Source of the DNA: Psychrilyobacter piezotolerans
Lineage (GTDB): Bacteria > Fusobacteriota > Fusobacteriia > Fusobacteriales > Fusobacteriaceae
DNA: 64,000 bases
Assembly (NCBI RefSeq): GCF_003391055.1
Contig: NZ_QUAJ01000003.1
Span: forward strand, 124,001-188,000
Reading direction: 5' to 3'
The first letter of the stretch is position 1. Each line of letters starts with the position of its first letter. Below are positions 27,154-35,972 of the stretch, in pieces. The position numbers were made by a program, and so were the translations under genes. The notes below the pieces were generated by a model, which saw nothing but the letters and a program-made list of their open reading frames with translations, did not search any database and was not told where the DNA came from.

Positions 27154-27182
27154 ATTCTAGCATAAATTTTTTTTTATGTAAA
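27154..27182 (-). promoter_or_regulatory. Promoter of the met operon
   Basis: Minus strand: TTTACA, 17 bases, TAGAAT, both close to consensus and preceded by an A/T-rich tract. It is about 300 bases upstream of metY and points at the attenuator leader. Confidence 0.75.
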
Positions 27183-27409
27183 ATTAAATTTTTTTATTAC
27201 GATATCTTTTTCTCTGAATTTTTTATTCTATTTTTAGATAAAAAAAATTCCCAACTAAAGAATTTGTCTAACTAAAAAATTATAAAAGTGCAATAAATTA
27301 GTTTTTTGATCTTATGAAAAAAACTCTCTAAGTCCAGCAGTATCAATAATTTAATCCGAATGTCCGGATATTGAGTATGTTTTTTTATTTTTATTTTTAA
27401 AAATAGTTG

Positions 27410-27438
27410 TTGACATAAAAAAATTAAACTGTTATTAT
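27410..27438 (+). promoter_or_regulatory. Promoter of the leu operon
   Basis: A consensus -35 TTGACA, a 17-base spacer and TATTAT lie 34 bases before the leader peptide ATG and about 415 bases before leuA. Confidence 0.85.
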
Positions 27439-27471
27439 CTTTCTTAATCACAAAACAAGGAGGAAAAAAAT

Positions 27472-27591
27472 ATGATTTTAACTAATATCTTATCTATAAA
27501 TATATTGTTACTGCTGCTGTTATTATTACCATTAGACTGCAAGCAATTGAATAGATTTAAAATGATATTGGGGAAATTATATACTTTTTGA
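27472..27591 (+). CDS. leuL: Leucine leader peptide of the leu operon
   Basis: A 39-codon ORF with a perfect AGGAGG site. After MILTNILSINI come eight Leu codons in a row (TTG TTA CTG CTG CTG TTA TTA TTA), then Pro and another Leu; Ile is also frequent near the start. The sequence after the stop contains CCTG...CAGG, a possible pause hairpin, and the first terminator. The CTGCTG repeat in the Leu codons is complementary to AGCAG in that hairpin and GCAGC in the terminator. This is the layout of ribosome-mediated attenuation by leucine, known from LeuL of enterobacteria. The peptide itself is probably degraded. Confidence 0.88.
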   Translation: MILTNILSINILLLLLLLLPLDCKQLNRFKMILGKLYTF

Positions 27592-27632
27592 ACATCCTGT
27601 TTTAGAAGAAGCAGGAAAAGTATAACTATGAT

Positions 27633-27662
27633 GGCAGCTGATATTATTGGCTGCTTTTTTTT
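27633..27662 (+). terminator. First leu attenuator terminator
   Basis: GGCAGC and GGCTGC form the base of a hairpin whose stem continues through wobble pairs, followed by eight Ts. It lies 42 bases past the leader peptide stop. Confidence 0.8.
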
Positions 27663-27697
27663 ATAAAAAATTATAAAAGAAAATATAAATTTTTTTA

Positions 27698-27727
27698 GGC
27701 AGCTATAATTATAGCTGCTTTTTTTAT
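27698..27727 (+). terminator. Second leu leader terminator
   Basis: GCAGCTATAATTATAGCTGC is a perfect palindrome followed by seven Ts, 35 bases after the first terminator. Its arms share GCAGC/GCTGC with that terminator, so both could answer to the same antiterminator strand. Confidence 0.8.
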
Positions 27728-27789
27728 AGTCTAGGAAGCATAAAATTTATGAAATAAAAAAAAAGTATAAAAATTATAGACTGTACCTG

Positions 27790-27816
27790 TCTGGATGCAA
27801 CGTCACGTTGCTTTTT
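27790..27816 (+). repeat. Mini-hairpin repeat, copy B, in the leu leader
   Basis: TCTGGATGCAACGTCACGTT and GCTTTTT: a 6 bp stem (GCAACG/CGTTGC) with a 3-base loop and a T5 run. It lies 37 bases before leuA, downstream of both attenuator terminators. It is nearly identical to copy C at 33421. Confidence 0.7.
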
Positions 27817-27853
27817 ATAATCATTAAAGGATAAAAATCGGGAGGATTGAACT

Positions 27854-29371
27854 ATGGAAAAGATGATAAAGATATTTGATACAACACTGAGAGACGGGGA
27901 ACAGTCACCGGGATGCAGCATGAACATAGGAGAAAAAATAGAAGTTGCCAGACAATTGGAAAAATTAGGAGTGGACATAATAGAGGCGGGATTCCCGGCT
28001 TCATCCAGGGGGGATTTTAATTCGGTCAAGGCAATAGCAGAAAGTGTGGTAAATGTAAGGGTGGCAGGGCTGGCAAGAGCATTAAAAGGAGATATAGATA
28101 CCACATGGGAAGCCATAAAAGGTGCTCGATATCCAAGGATCCATACATTTATAGCCACCTCGGATATCCATATGAAATATAAATTAAAAAAGACCCCGGA
28201 AGAGGTTTATAAACAGGCTGTAGAGATGGTCAGATATGCAAAATCTAAGTGTGATGATATAGAATTTTCAGCAGAGGATGCTACCAGAACCAGGCCGGAA
28301 TTCCTTTATAGGATAGTGGAAGGTGCTATAGAAGCAGGTGCTACAGTTATAAATATCCCAGATACAGTGGGATATACCACCCCGGATGAATTTTATAAGA
28401 TAATAAAAGGAGTCAGGGAAAACGTAAAAAATATAGACATGGCAGATATCTCTGTACACTGTCACAATGATTTAGGTCTGGCAGCAGCTAATTCTCTGGC
28501 AGCAGTAAAGGCAGGAGCTACCCAGATAGAATGCACCATAAATGGTATAGGAGAAAGAGCGGGGAATGCAGCTTTAGAAGAAGTGGTTATGGCCATGGGG
28601 GTAAGAAAAGATATCTACCCGGGACAGAACAGGATAAATACAGAGGAGATCTACAGAACCAGTCAGCTTATCACAAAGATAACAGGAGTTGAGGTACAGC
28701 CCAATAAAGCCATTGTAGGGGAAAATGCCTTTGCCCATGAATCGGGAATCCATCAGCATGGGGTACTGGAAAATAAAGAAACCTATGAAATTATGACCCC
28801 TGAATCCATAGGACTGAGTAAAAATAAGATGGTACTTGGAAAACATTCGGGGAAACATGCCTTTGAAAGCCATTTGAAGGAATGCGGTTATGAACTGAGC
28901 AGGGAGAAAATGGAAGAAATTTTTATACGGTTCAAAGAACTGGCAGACAAGAAAAAAGATGTATCCACAGAAGATATCGAAGCTCTCATAGACGGCACAA
29001 AGGAAATAAAAGACAAGACCTACAGATTGAACAGATACACTGTAAATACAGGGAATACAATCACTCCTATAGTATCCATAAATATGGATAAAAATGGAGA
29101 AAGCATAGAAAATGTAGCCATTGGAGACGGACCTGTAGATGCAGCATTTAAGGCTATCGATAAGATTGTAAATGTGGAATTTAAACTGAATAAATATGTG
29201 ATAAAGGCAGTAACAGAGGGAAGCGATGCCCAGGGAGAGGTATTCATAAGGCTGGGTAAAGATAAGAAAAATTATAACGGAAGGTATACAAGTACCGACA
29301 TAGTAGAAGCCAGTATCATGGCATATATGGGAGCTATAAATAATTATTTTAACGAAGAAGGGAGAAGATAG
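27854..29371 (+). CDS. leuA: 2-isopropylmalate synthase
   Basis: 505 residues, full length for the bacterial enzyme. The TIM barrel (about 1-275) has the LeuA/HMGL signature FDTTLRDGEQSPG (with metal Asp), SVHCHNDLGLAAANSLAAV (metal His residues) and the ECTINGIGERAGNAALEE block. A linker (HESGIHQHGVL) and the C-terminal leucine-binding regulatory domain (about 390-505) follow. It condenses acetyl-CoA with 2-oxoisovalerate, the first step specific to leucine, and is probably leucine-inhibited. It is the first gene of leuACDB-ilvE, behind the leucine attenuator. GGGAGG precedes the ATG. Confidence 0.97.
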   Translation: MEKMIKIFDTTLRDGEQSPGCSMNIGEKIEVARQLEKLGVDIIEAGFPASSRGDFNSVKAIAESVVNVRVAGLARALKGDIDTTWEAIKGARYPRIHTFIATSDIHMKYKLKKTPEEVYKQAVEMVRYAKSKCDDIEFSAEDATRTRPEFLYRIVEGAIEAGATVINIPDTVGYTTPDEFYKIIKGVRENVKNIDMADISVHCHNDLGLAAANSLAAVKAGATQIECTINGIGERAGNAALEEVVMAMGVRKDIYPGQNRINTEEIYRTSQLITKITGVEVQPNKAIVGENAFAHESGIHQHGVLENKETYEIMTPESIGLSKNKMVLGKHSGKHAFESHLKECGYELSREKMEEIFIRFKELADKKKDVSTEDIEALIDGTKEIKDKTYRLNRYTVNTGNTITPIVSINMDKNGESIENVAIGDGPVDAAFKAIDKIVNVEFKLNKYVIKAVTEGSDAQGEVFIRLGKDKKNYNGRYTSTDIVEASIMAYMGAINNYFNEEGRR

Positions 29372-30688
29372 ATGACTATAGTAGAGAAAATTTTAGCAGA
29401 CAGATCCAATAAAGACCAGGTAAAACCTGGAGATAATATCTGGGTAGATGTGGATATCCTCATGACCCATGATGTATGCGGGCCGGGAACCATGGGGATA
29501 TTCAAGGGAAATTTTGGTGAAGATGCCAGGGTATGGGACAAAGGAAAGATAGTTTTAATACCGGATCATTATATATTTACAAAAGATAAATATGCCATGA
29601 GAAATATAGACTATGTGACTAAATTTGCCAAAGAACAGGAGATTGTGCATTTTTATGAACCCTTTACCGATGACTACAAAGGTGTATGCCATGTAGCTCT
29701 GGCAGAAGAAGGACACAATAAACCGGGAGATGTATTGTTTGGAACAGATTCCCATACATGTACCTCAGGAGCCTTCGGGCAGTTTGCTTCTGGGATAGGA
29801 AATACAGATGCAGGGTTTATTATGGGAACGGGAAAACTATGGGTGAGGGTGCCCGAATCCATAAAATTTCAGTTTGAGGGCGAATTTCCAAGCTATATCA
29901 TGGGAAAGGATGTAGTTCTTCAGACAATTAAAGACATAGGTTTTGATGGTGGTACCTACAGATGTATGGAATACGGGGGAGATGCCGTCTCGGGATTAAA
30001 TATGGAAGAGAGGATGACCATCTGTAATATGGCCATAGAAGCCGGAGGAAAGTGCGGAATAATAGCCGCCGATGAAATAACTAAAAAATATTTAGAGGAA
30101 AGGGGAGTAACAGATTACCAGATCCATAACTCAGATAAAGATGCAGTTTATCATTCTGTACATACCTATGATGCCGGTAAGATAATTCCGGTAGTTGCAA
30201 AACCCTATTCCCCCGGGAATGTAGAACCGGCAGAAAACTTATCCCATATAGAGGTAACCAGGTCATATATAGGATCCTGCACAGGGGGAAAAACTACAGA
30301 TTTTGTAGCAGCAGCCAAGATACTGAAAGGGGAAAAGGTAAAGATAGAAACCTTTATAGTCCCTGCTACAAGGAACGTAGAAAGAAATTTTGAAAAGATC
30401 AGGATAGGCGGGGAAACACTGAAAGAGATCTTTGAAAATGCCGGATGTAAGATAGGGCCTCCATCATGTGCAGCATGTTTAGGAGGACCAGAGGATACCT
30501 TTGGCCGAACTCACGCAGATGAGGTGGTTATATCCACAACCAACAGAAATTTTCATGGGAGGATGGGATCTATGGATTCCAAGGTATATCTGGCCTCTCC
30601 CTATACGGCTGCAGCATCGGCATTGACAGGAAAGATAACAGACCCGAGAAAATACATAAAAAAAATAGAGGTGGAAATAGATGGATAA
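29372..30688 (+). CDS. leuC: 3-isopropylmalate dehydratase large subunit
   Basis: 438 residues, an aconitase-family large subunit. Cluster cysteines are in YIGSCTGGKTTD (near 303) and GPPSCAACLGGPEDTFG (near 365); DSHTCTSGAFGQFASGIG is the substrate-region signature. It works with LeuD to isomerise 2- to 3-isopropylmalate through a labile [4Fe-4S] cluster. The ATG follows the leuA stop with no gap, and its end overlaps leuD by 8 bases, so all are translated as a coupled set. The sequence style (short, HacA-like) is that of anaerobes and archaea. Confidence 0.96.
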   Translation: MTIVEKILADRSNKDQVKPGDNIWVDVDILMTHDVCGPGTMGIFKGNFGEDARVWDKGKIVLIPDHYIFTKDKYAMRNIDYVTKFAKEQEIVHFYEPFTDDYKGVCHVALAEEGHNKPGDVLFGTDSHTCTSGAFGQFASGIGNTDAGFIMGTGKLWVRVPESIKFQFEGEFPSYIMGKDVVLQTIKDIGFDGGTYRCMEYGGDAVSGLNMEERMTICNMAIEAGGKCGIIAADEITKKYLEERGVTDYQIHNSDKDAVYHSVHTYDAGKIIPVVAKPYSPGNVEPAENLSHIEVTRSYIGSCTGGKTTDFVAAAKILKGEKVKIETFIVPATRNVERNFEKIRIGGETLKEIFENAGCKIGPPSCAACLGGPEDTFGRTHADEVVISTTNRNFHGRMGSMDSKVYLASPYTAAASALTGKITDPRKYIKKIEVEIDG

Positions 30689-31220
30689 GATAAGGGGAAA
30701 GGCATATGTAGTAGGGGATAATATCGATACAGATCAGATAATTCCAGCTATTCATTTGGTGTATAGAACAGATATAGAGGAAGAGGCTAAAAATTACGGT
30801 AAATACGCCATGTCCGGGATGGATCCCAGTGCTGTAAAAAAAACCTTCATAGAGGGAGACAGATATGAATCGGACTATACAATAATGATTTCAGGAAAAA
30901 ACTTTGGATGCGGGTCATCCAGGGAACATGCTCCTCTAGCCCTTGATAAGGCAGGGATAAAAGCAGTGGTAGCCGAGAGCTATGCGAGGATATTTTACAG
31001 GAATTCTGTAGACGGGGGATTTTTGATCCCCTATGAAAGCAAAGACAGACTGATAGATGAGATTAAAACCGGAGATGAGATAGAAATTACAGGAAATTTA
31101 TTAAAAAATATAACTGCAGATAAAGAATATATCCTGGGAGAACTAGGAGATATAGAGGGGATAATAACAGCCGGCGGGATATTTAATTATGCTGTACAGA
31201 ATGGATTTATATCTAAATAG
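30681..31220 (+). CDS. leuD: 3-isopropylmalate dehydratase small subunit
   Basis: 179 residues with the swivel domain of the small subunit: GKAYVVGDNIDTDQIIPA near the start and GKNFGCGSSREHAPLALDKAG (about 73-93), in which the Ser and Arg contact the substrate. The length fits the short HacB/LeuD type rather than the roughly 200-residue enterobacterial form. It overlaps the end of leuC by 8 bases and precedes leuB by 26 bases with an AGGAGG site between. Confidence 0.95.
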   Translation: MDKIRGKAYVVGDNIDTDQIIPAIHLVYRTDIEEEAKNYGKYAMSGMDPSAVKKTFIEGDRYESDYTIMISGKNFGCGSSREHAPLALDKAGIKAVVAESYARIFYRNSVDGGFLIPYESKDRLIDEIKTGDEIEITGNLLKNITADKEYILGELGDIEGIITAGGIFNYAVQNGFISK

Positions 31221-31246
31221 ATTTATATTAAATTAGGAGGCTAAAG

Positions 31247-32305
31247 ATGGAATATAGAGTAACTGTGATGCCGGGAGACGGAATAGGCAGGGAAATCGTA
31301 GAAGGAGCAGTAAAGGTAATAAAAAAAATAGAAGAAAAGTACAACCATAAATTTAATATAAACTATGCCGATATTGGCGGGATAGCCATAGATAATCATG
31401 GGACACCATTGCCGGAAGAAACAATTGAGATGTGCAAAAACAGTGACGGGATAATCTTAGGGGCTGTAGGAGGACCCAAATGGGATAGTCTCAAGGGGGA
31501 AGACAGGCCGGAAAGGGGACTGCTGAATATCAGAAAAGAATTGGGTCTCTATACAAATCTAAGACCGGCTATAGTATATGAACCCCTAAAAAATGCTTCT
31601 CCATTGAAACCGGAGATAATAGGAGAGGGTCTTGATATCTGTATAGTCAGGGAACTGACCGGAGGAATTTATTTCGGGGAAAAAGGAGTAAAGGAAGACG
31701 GGACAGCATATGATGTCCTCTCCTACAATGAGGAGGAGGTAAAAAGGATAGCGGTAAAGGGGTTTGAAACAGCCATGAAGAGGGGTAAAAAACTGACAAG
31801 TGTGGATAAATCCAATGTATTGGAAAGTTCCAGGTTGTGGAGAAGAGTTGTGATAGAGGTTTCCAAAGACTACCCAGAGGTAGAATTAAACCATATGTAT
31901 GTAGATAATGCAGCTATGCAGTTACTGATAAACCCGACTCAGTTTGATGTTATCTTAACTATGAATATGTTTGGAGATATATTATCCGATGAAGCCAGTA
32001 TGATAACGGGCTCCATTGGGATGCTGCCATCAGCCAGCATAGGAGAAAAATACGGGTTATATGAGCCCATCCATGGATCTGCACCGGATATAGCAGGGCA
32101 GGATATAGCCAATCCCATAGCCACTATTTTATCGGCTGCTATGATGTTTAAGCATTCTATGGGACTCCCAGAGGAAGGCACAGCCATAGAGAAAGCGGTA
32201 GAAAAAGTTTTAAATGACGGGATAAGGACAAGGGATATCCATACAGATTCAACTAAATTAGTTGGGACCGAGGAGATGGTAAGTTTGATCGTGAAAAATA
32301 TTTAA
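31247..32305 (+). CDS. leuB: 3-isopropylmalate dehydrogenase
   Basis: 352 residues, normal for LeuB. The beta-decarboxylating dehydrogenase motifs are [10 protein letters not shown] at the N-terminus, NLRPA with [13 protein letters not shown] for substrate binding, the catalytic Lys/Tyr region ([16 protein letters not shown]), [12 protein letters not shown] with metal Asp residues, and [18 protein letters not shown] for NAD binding. It oxidises 3-isopropylmalate to the precursor of 2-oxoisocaproate, which IlvE, encoded next, converts to leucine. Confidence 0.97.
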   Translation: MEYRVTVMPGDGIGREIVEGAVKVIKKIEEKYNHKFNINYADIGGIAIDNHGTPLPEETIEMCKNSDGIILGAVGGPKWDSLKGEDRPERGLLNIRKELGLYTNLRPAIVYEPLKNASPLKPEIIGEGLDICIVRELTGGIYFGEKGVKEDGTAYDVLSYNEEEVKRIAVKGFETAMKRGKKLTSVDKSNVLESSRLWRRVVIEVSKDYPEVELNHMYVDNAAMQLLINPTQFDVILTMNMFGDILSDEASMITGSIGMLPSASIGEKYGLYEPIHGSAPDIAGQDIANPIATILSAAMMFKHSMGLPEEGTAIEKAVEKVLNDGIRTRDIHTDSTKLVGTEEMVSLIVKNI

Positions 32306-32329
32306 TGAATGATATATTTAGGAGGAAAG

Positions 32330-33247
32330 ATGATAAACACTAAAAAAATATGGATGAATGGGGAGATGATCGATCATGACAATGCCAATGTTCATGTTTT
32401 ATCCCATGTAATGCACTATGGAACCAGTTTTTTTGAAGGAATAAGAGCATATAAAACAGAGGAAGGAACAGCTATATTCAGACTGGATGAACATATTGAC
32501 AGACTGTACAATTCTTGTAAAATATACAGAACAGAGATCCCGTATACCAAAGAAGAGATAAAAAAAGCAATATCTGACACCATAAAAATCAACGGGATAA
32601 AAACAGCCTATATCAGACCATTGGTATACAGGGGATATAATTCTTTAGGAGTAAATCCGTCTAATTGCCCCGTGGAAACCATGATTGCCACCTGGGAATG
32701 GGGAGCATATTTAGGGGAGGAGGCATTGACTCAGGGAGTGGACGTCTGTGTTTCATCTTGGAGAAGATTAGCACCAAATACAATGCCCACAGCTGCCAAG
32801 GCCGGAGGAAATTATCTGAGTTCCCAGCTTATTAAGGTGGAAGCACTGGAAAATGGGTACGATGAAGGGATAGCACTGGATTATTCAGGGAATGTCAGTG
32901 AGGGAAGCGGAGAAAATTTATTTGTGATTTCCAACGGGAAGATATATTCTCCCCAATCGGGGTCATCTGCACTTATCGGTATCACCCGGGATTCGGTGAT
33001 AACAATAGCCCGTGACTTAGGTTACGAAGTTGTGGAAGAAACAATCTCCAGAGAATCACTATATACGGCAGATGAACTCTTTTTTTCCGGGACTGCAGCT
33101 GAGATAACACCAATAGCCAGTGTGGACAAGATAAAAATTGGAATTGGTAAAAGGGGGCCTATTACAGAAAAAATTCAAGAAGCTTTCTTTGAGATGACCG
33201 AGGGGAAAAACATTAAATATAATTCATGGTTAACTTACATTAAATAG
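32330..33247 (+). CDS. ilvE: Branched-chain amino acid aminotransferase
   Basis: 305 residues from the ATG of [13 protein letters not shown], which has AGGAGG 5 bases before it; an ATG 21 bases earlier would put that site inside the gene. It is a class IV PLP aminotransferase: [20 protein letters not shown] near the start, the PLP lysine in [14 protein letters not shown] (near 160), [10 protein letters not shown] (near 195) and [12 protein letters not shown]. It performs the last step of leucine, isoleucine and valine synthesis and closes the operon. A strong terminator follows within 10 bases. Confidence 0.96.
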   Translation: MINTKKIWMNGEMIDHDNANVHVLSHVMHYGTSFFEGIRAYKTEEGTAIFRLDEHIDRLYNSCKIYRTEIPYTKEEIKKAISDTIKINGIKTAYIRPLVYRGYNSLGVNPSNCPVETMIATWEWGAYLGEEALTQGVDVCVSSWRRLAPNTMPTAAKAGGNYLSSQLIKVEALENGYDEGIALDYSGNVSEGSGENLFVISNGKIYSPQSGSSALIGITRDSVITIARDLGYEVVEETISRESLYTADELFFSGTAAEITPIASVDKIKIGIGKRGPITEKIQEAFFEMTEGKNIKYNSWLTYIK

Positions 33248-33255
33248 GTTTAAAT

Positions 33256-33292
33256 AAAAAATGAGGCCGATCCTTTTAGCCTCATTTTTATA
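33256..33292 (+). terminator. Terminator of the leu operon
   Basis: AAAAATGAGGC and GCCTCATTTTTA pair around a loop of about 11 bases, just after the ilvE stop. Confidence 0.85.
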
Positions 33293-33420
33293 GTTTGGAA
33301 AATTATACCAGCAAGTGGCATCACCAAAATGCTAGTAGTTTACTCTGTAAACATAGAATTTTGAGATAGAGATTATTACATAATCTAAGAATCTTGAGAT
33401 AAAAGTCTAGATTATGCCTA

Positions 33421-33449
33421 TCTGGATGCAACGTCACGTTGCTTTTTTT
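33421..33449 (+). repeat. Mini-hairpin repeat, copy C, at the end of a yczE-like gene
   Basis: TCTGGATGCAACGTCACGTT then GCTTTTTTTG, nearly identical to copy B in the leu leader. It overlaps the 3' end of the minus-strand gene at 33434-34096, adding Ala-Thr and a new stop compared with the neighbouring paralogue, which ends at SKK. Confidence 0.7.
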
Positions 33450-34096
33450 GAAATATATGTTCTTAGGAGGATCACTTCATCTTTTATATTCCTGTGAGTT
33501 ACCGATTTAACGTCAAAATCAAAGATCTTAAAAACTCCCTGTATAAAAGTTCCGGTGAAGACTGCTGTGATGACCGTCCCCACTCCTACATATCCTCCTA
33601 AAAAATATCCTATAACTAGAACAGTAATTTCAATGGAGCTTCTTATAAATCTCACAGAAAAATCAGTTTTTTTCGTGAGAGCAACCATAAGTGCGTCCCT
33701 GGGACCGCAGCCAAGACCGGTAGAGATATAGAGATAACAGCCGATACCTAAGATAAATAATCCCATAAACATCATAGGAACACCAATAAGAGGATTGCGG
33801 CTTAGGGGGATTACCTCTAAAAAAAGAATTAAATCCATAAAACTTCCAATAAATATGATATTAAATATGGTGCCGCTGCCTATTTGTTCTCCCAATAAAA
33901 TATCCAAAGTTATGACTAAGATTCCAACAAGGATACTGGCCTGACCGATTGTAATGTCTCCAACTTTTGAGATACCCTGGTGGAGAACATTCCAGGGAGA
34001 AAACCCCAGATTGGATCTTATAATGAGAACAATTCCTAAAGAACAGACAAAAAACCCAAGAAATAATTTTATATATTTTAAAATTTCATTTTTCAT
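33434..34096 (-). CDS. YczE/YyaS-like membrane protein, copy 1
   Basis: 220 residues with five or six hydrophobic segments and the family features RSNLGFSPWNVLHQGISK, TIGQASILVGI and GCGPRDALMVAL (near 130), typical of the YczE/YitT-related family. It is an integral protein of the cytoplasmic membrane. YczE in Bacillus affects surfactin production, but no general function is known. It lies 33 bases downstream of a closely similar gene, so the two are a tandem duplication and probably co-transcribed. Its last two codons and stop come from mini-hairpin repeat C. Confidence 0.82.
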   Translation of the reverse strand: MKNEILKYIKLFLGFFVCSLGIVLIIRSNLGFSPWNVLHQGISKVGDITIGQASILVGILVITLDILLGEQIGSGTIFNIIFIGSFMDLILFLEVIPLSRNPLIGVPMMFMGLFILGIGCYLYISTGLGCGPRDALMVALTKKTDFSVRFIRSSIEITVLVIGYFLGGYVGVGTVITAVFTGTFIQGVFKIFDFDVKSVTHRNIKDEVILLRTYISKKAT

Positions 34097-34129
34097 TAAA
34101 GGCCTCCCGTATATACATTTTTTTTAAAT

Positions 34130-34786
34130 TTATTTTTTCGAAATATATGCTTTTAAAAGGATCGCTTCATCCTTTATATTCCTGTGATCCACAGATTTAA
34201 CGTCGAAATCAAACATATTAAAAATTCTCTGCATAAAACCTCCGATTAAAACTGCCGTAATTATTGTTCCCATTCCGGCATATCCTCCTAAAAAATATCC
34301 TATAACTAAAACAGTAATTTCAATAGTACTCCTTATAAATCTCACAGAAGAATTAGTTTTTTTGGTGAGAGCCACCATCAATGCATCCCTCGGCCCGTTC
34401 CCAAGACCAGGAGATATATACAGGTAAGTTCCTATCCCAAATACAAATATCCCTAAAAACATCATAGGAATACCAGTAAGAACACTATGACTTAGGGGGA
34501 TTATCTTTGAATAAAGAATTAAATCCATAAAAATTCCAATAAATATAATATTAAATATGGTGCCGCTGCCTATTTGTTCTCCTAACATTACATCTACAGT
34601 TATTACTATTATTCCAACAAGGATACTTGCCTGACCGATTGTAATATGTCCAATTTTTGAGACACCCTGATGGAGAACATCCCAGGGGGAGAACCCCAGA
34701 TTAGATCTTATAATGAGAACAATTCCTAAAGCATGTACAAAAAAACCAAGAAATAATTTTATATATTTTAAAATTTCATTTTTCAT
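34130..34786 (-). CDS. YczE/YyaS-like membrane protein, copy 2
   Basis: 218 residues, very similar to the neighbour over the full length (shared N-terminus MKNEILKYIKLFLGFFV, shared LGEQIGSGTIFNIIFIG and FIRS(T/S)IEITVLVIGYFLGGY). The GCGPRDA motif reads GNGPRDA here, and the periphery of the last helix has changed, so the copies have begun to diverge. It is an integral membrane protein of unknown role. An AGGAAT ribosome site and a promoter (34822-34850) precede it. It is the first gene of the two-gene unit. Confidence 0.82.
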   Translation of the reverse strand: MKNEILKYIKLFLGFFVHALGIVLIIRSNLGFSPWDVLHQGVSKIGHITIGQASILVGIIVITVDVMLGEQIGSGTIFNIIFIGIFMDLILYSKIIPLSHSVLTGIPMMFLGIFVFGIGTYLYISPGLGNGPRDALMVALTKKTNSSVRFIRSTIEITVLVIGYFLGGYAGMGTIITAVLIGGFMQRIFNMFDFDVKSVDHRNIKDEAILLKAYISKK

Positions 34787-34821
34787 TGAATTCCTCCCGT
34801 ATATATTTTTATTATTATTTT

Positions 34822-34850
34822 AGTATAACTTGTTTTTCAGGTAATCACAA
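34822..34850 (-). promoter_or_regulatory. Promoter of the yczE-like pair
   Basis: Minus strand TTGTGA, 17 bases, TATACT, about 35 bases before the gene start. Confidence 0.5.
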
Positions 34851-34983
34851 GGTGATAAGAAATTTATTGTGGAATAAAAAACTCATTGTTATTTTAAAAG
34901 ATTTTTTTTTTATCACAGTATAATCTATTACTGAAAAAGATGGAACTCTCATCGGGAATTTATAATTATAAATGGAGGCAATT

Positions 34984-35901
34984 ATGGAATTAAATTTAAA
35001 ACAGATGGTAACTGAAAGCAGAAATAAAAATACCATGAATATAGATCTCTTGAATACCATGGAGATGGTAAGGGTAATAAATGATGAGGATAAAAAAGTT
35101 GCCTTGGCAGTTGAAAAAGAATTGGAAAATATTGCAAAAGCTATCGATAAGATAAGCTATGCATTTTTAAATGGGGGAAGACTCATATATATAGGTGCCG
35201 GAACATCTGGAAGGCTGGGGATCCTAGATGCCAGCGAATGCCCTCCTACATTCGGAACACCGGCAGAATTAGTGGTAGGACTCATTGCAGGAGGAAAAAA
35301 TGCGATTCTGAGAGCGGTGGAAAATGCCGAGGATAATAAAGAGCTGTGTGTGGATGATTTAAAAGGTATCGGTTTTAATTCTAAAGATATATTGGTAGGA
35401 ATAGCAGCCAGCGGAAGAACACCATATGTAATGGGTGGAATTGAGTATGCCAAGGAATTAGGAGCTGCCACAGTGGGCCTAAGCTGTAATCCGAGTAGTA
35501 TACTGGCCGAATCTGTAGATATCCCGATCTCTCCAGTAGTAGGAGGGGAAGTGGTGACAGGGTCGTCAAGGTTAAAGGCTGGAACGGCACAAAAGTTAGT
35601 ATTGAATATGCTGACCACCGGATCCATGATAAAGATCGGAAAGGTATATGGAAATCTAATGGTAGATGTAGAACCTACCAATGAAAAGCTGGTGGAAAGA
35701 CAAAAAAAGATAGTAATGGAAGCCACTGATTGCACCAGGGAAGAAGCCATCTATGCCTTAAGGGATACAGGGGGGCATTGTAAGACCGCCATTCTCATGA
35801 TCTTGGGAGGTTTAGAGGCAGAGGAGGCTGAAATGCTCCTGTCGGAAAAAAAAGGATTTATCCGAGAGGCGTTAAAAACAGTTAAATCAGTCTTGAAATA
35901 G
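34984..35901 (+). CDS. murQ: N-acetylmuramic acid 6-phosphate etherase
   Basis: 305 residues from the ATG of [14 protein letters not shown]; an upstream ATG at 34972 is part of the ATGGAGG ribosome site. Family motifs: SIS fold with [23 protein letters not shown] (active-site Glu), [34 protein letters not shown]. It cleaves the lactyl ether of MurNAc-6-phosphate to GlcNAc-6-phosphate in cell-wall recycling. It is 71 bases upstream of the MurNAc-specific PTS gene, and together they form an uptake and breakdown unit. TATAAT at about 34919 suggests its promoter. Confidence 0.96.
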   Translation: MELNLKQMVTESRNKNTMNIDLLNTMEMVRVINDEDKKVALAVEKELENIAKAIDKISYAFLNGGRLIYIGAGTSGRLGILDASECPPTFGTPAELVVGLIAGGKNAILRAVENAEDNKELCVDDLKGIGFNSKDILVGIAASGRTPYVMGGIEYAKELGAATVGLSCNPSSILAESVDIPISPVVGGEVVTGSSRLKAGTAQKLVLNMLTTGSMIKIGKVYGNLMVDVEPTNEKLVERQKKIVMEATDCTREEAIYALRDTGGHCKTAILMILGGLEAEEAEMLLSEKKGFIREALKTVKSVLK

Positions 35902-35972
35902 AGGTTTTAAATTCACGAATTGCCCAGATTCATTAAGTTTTTAATTTCGCCATAGGCGAAAAGGGGGAAGAG

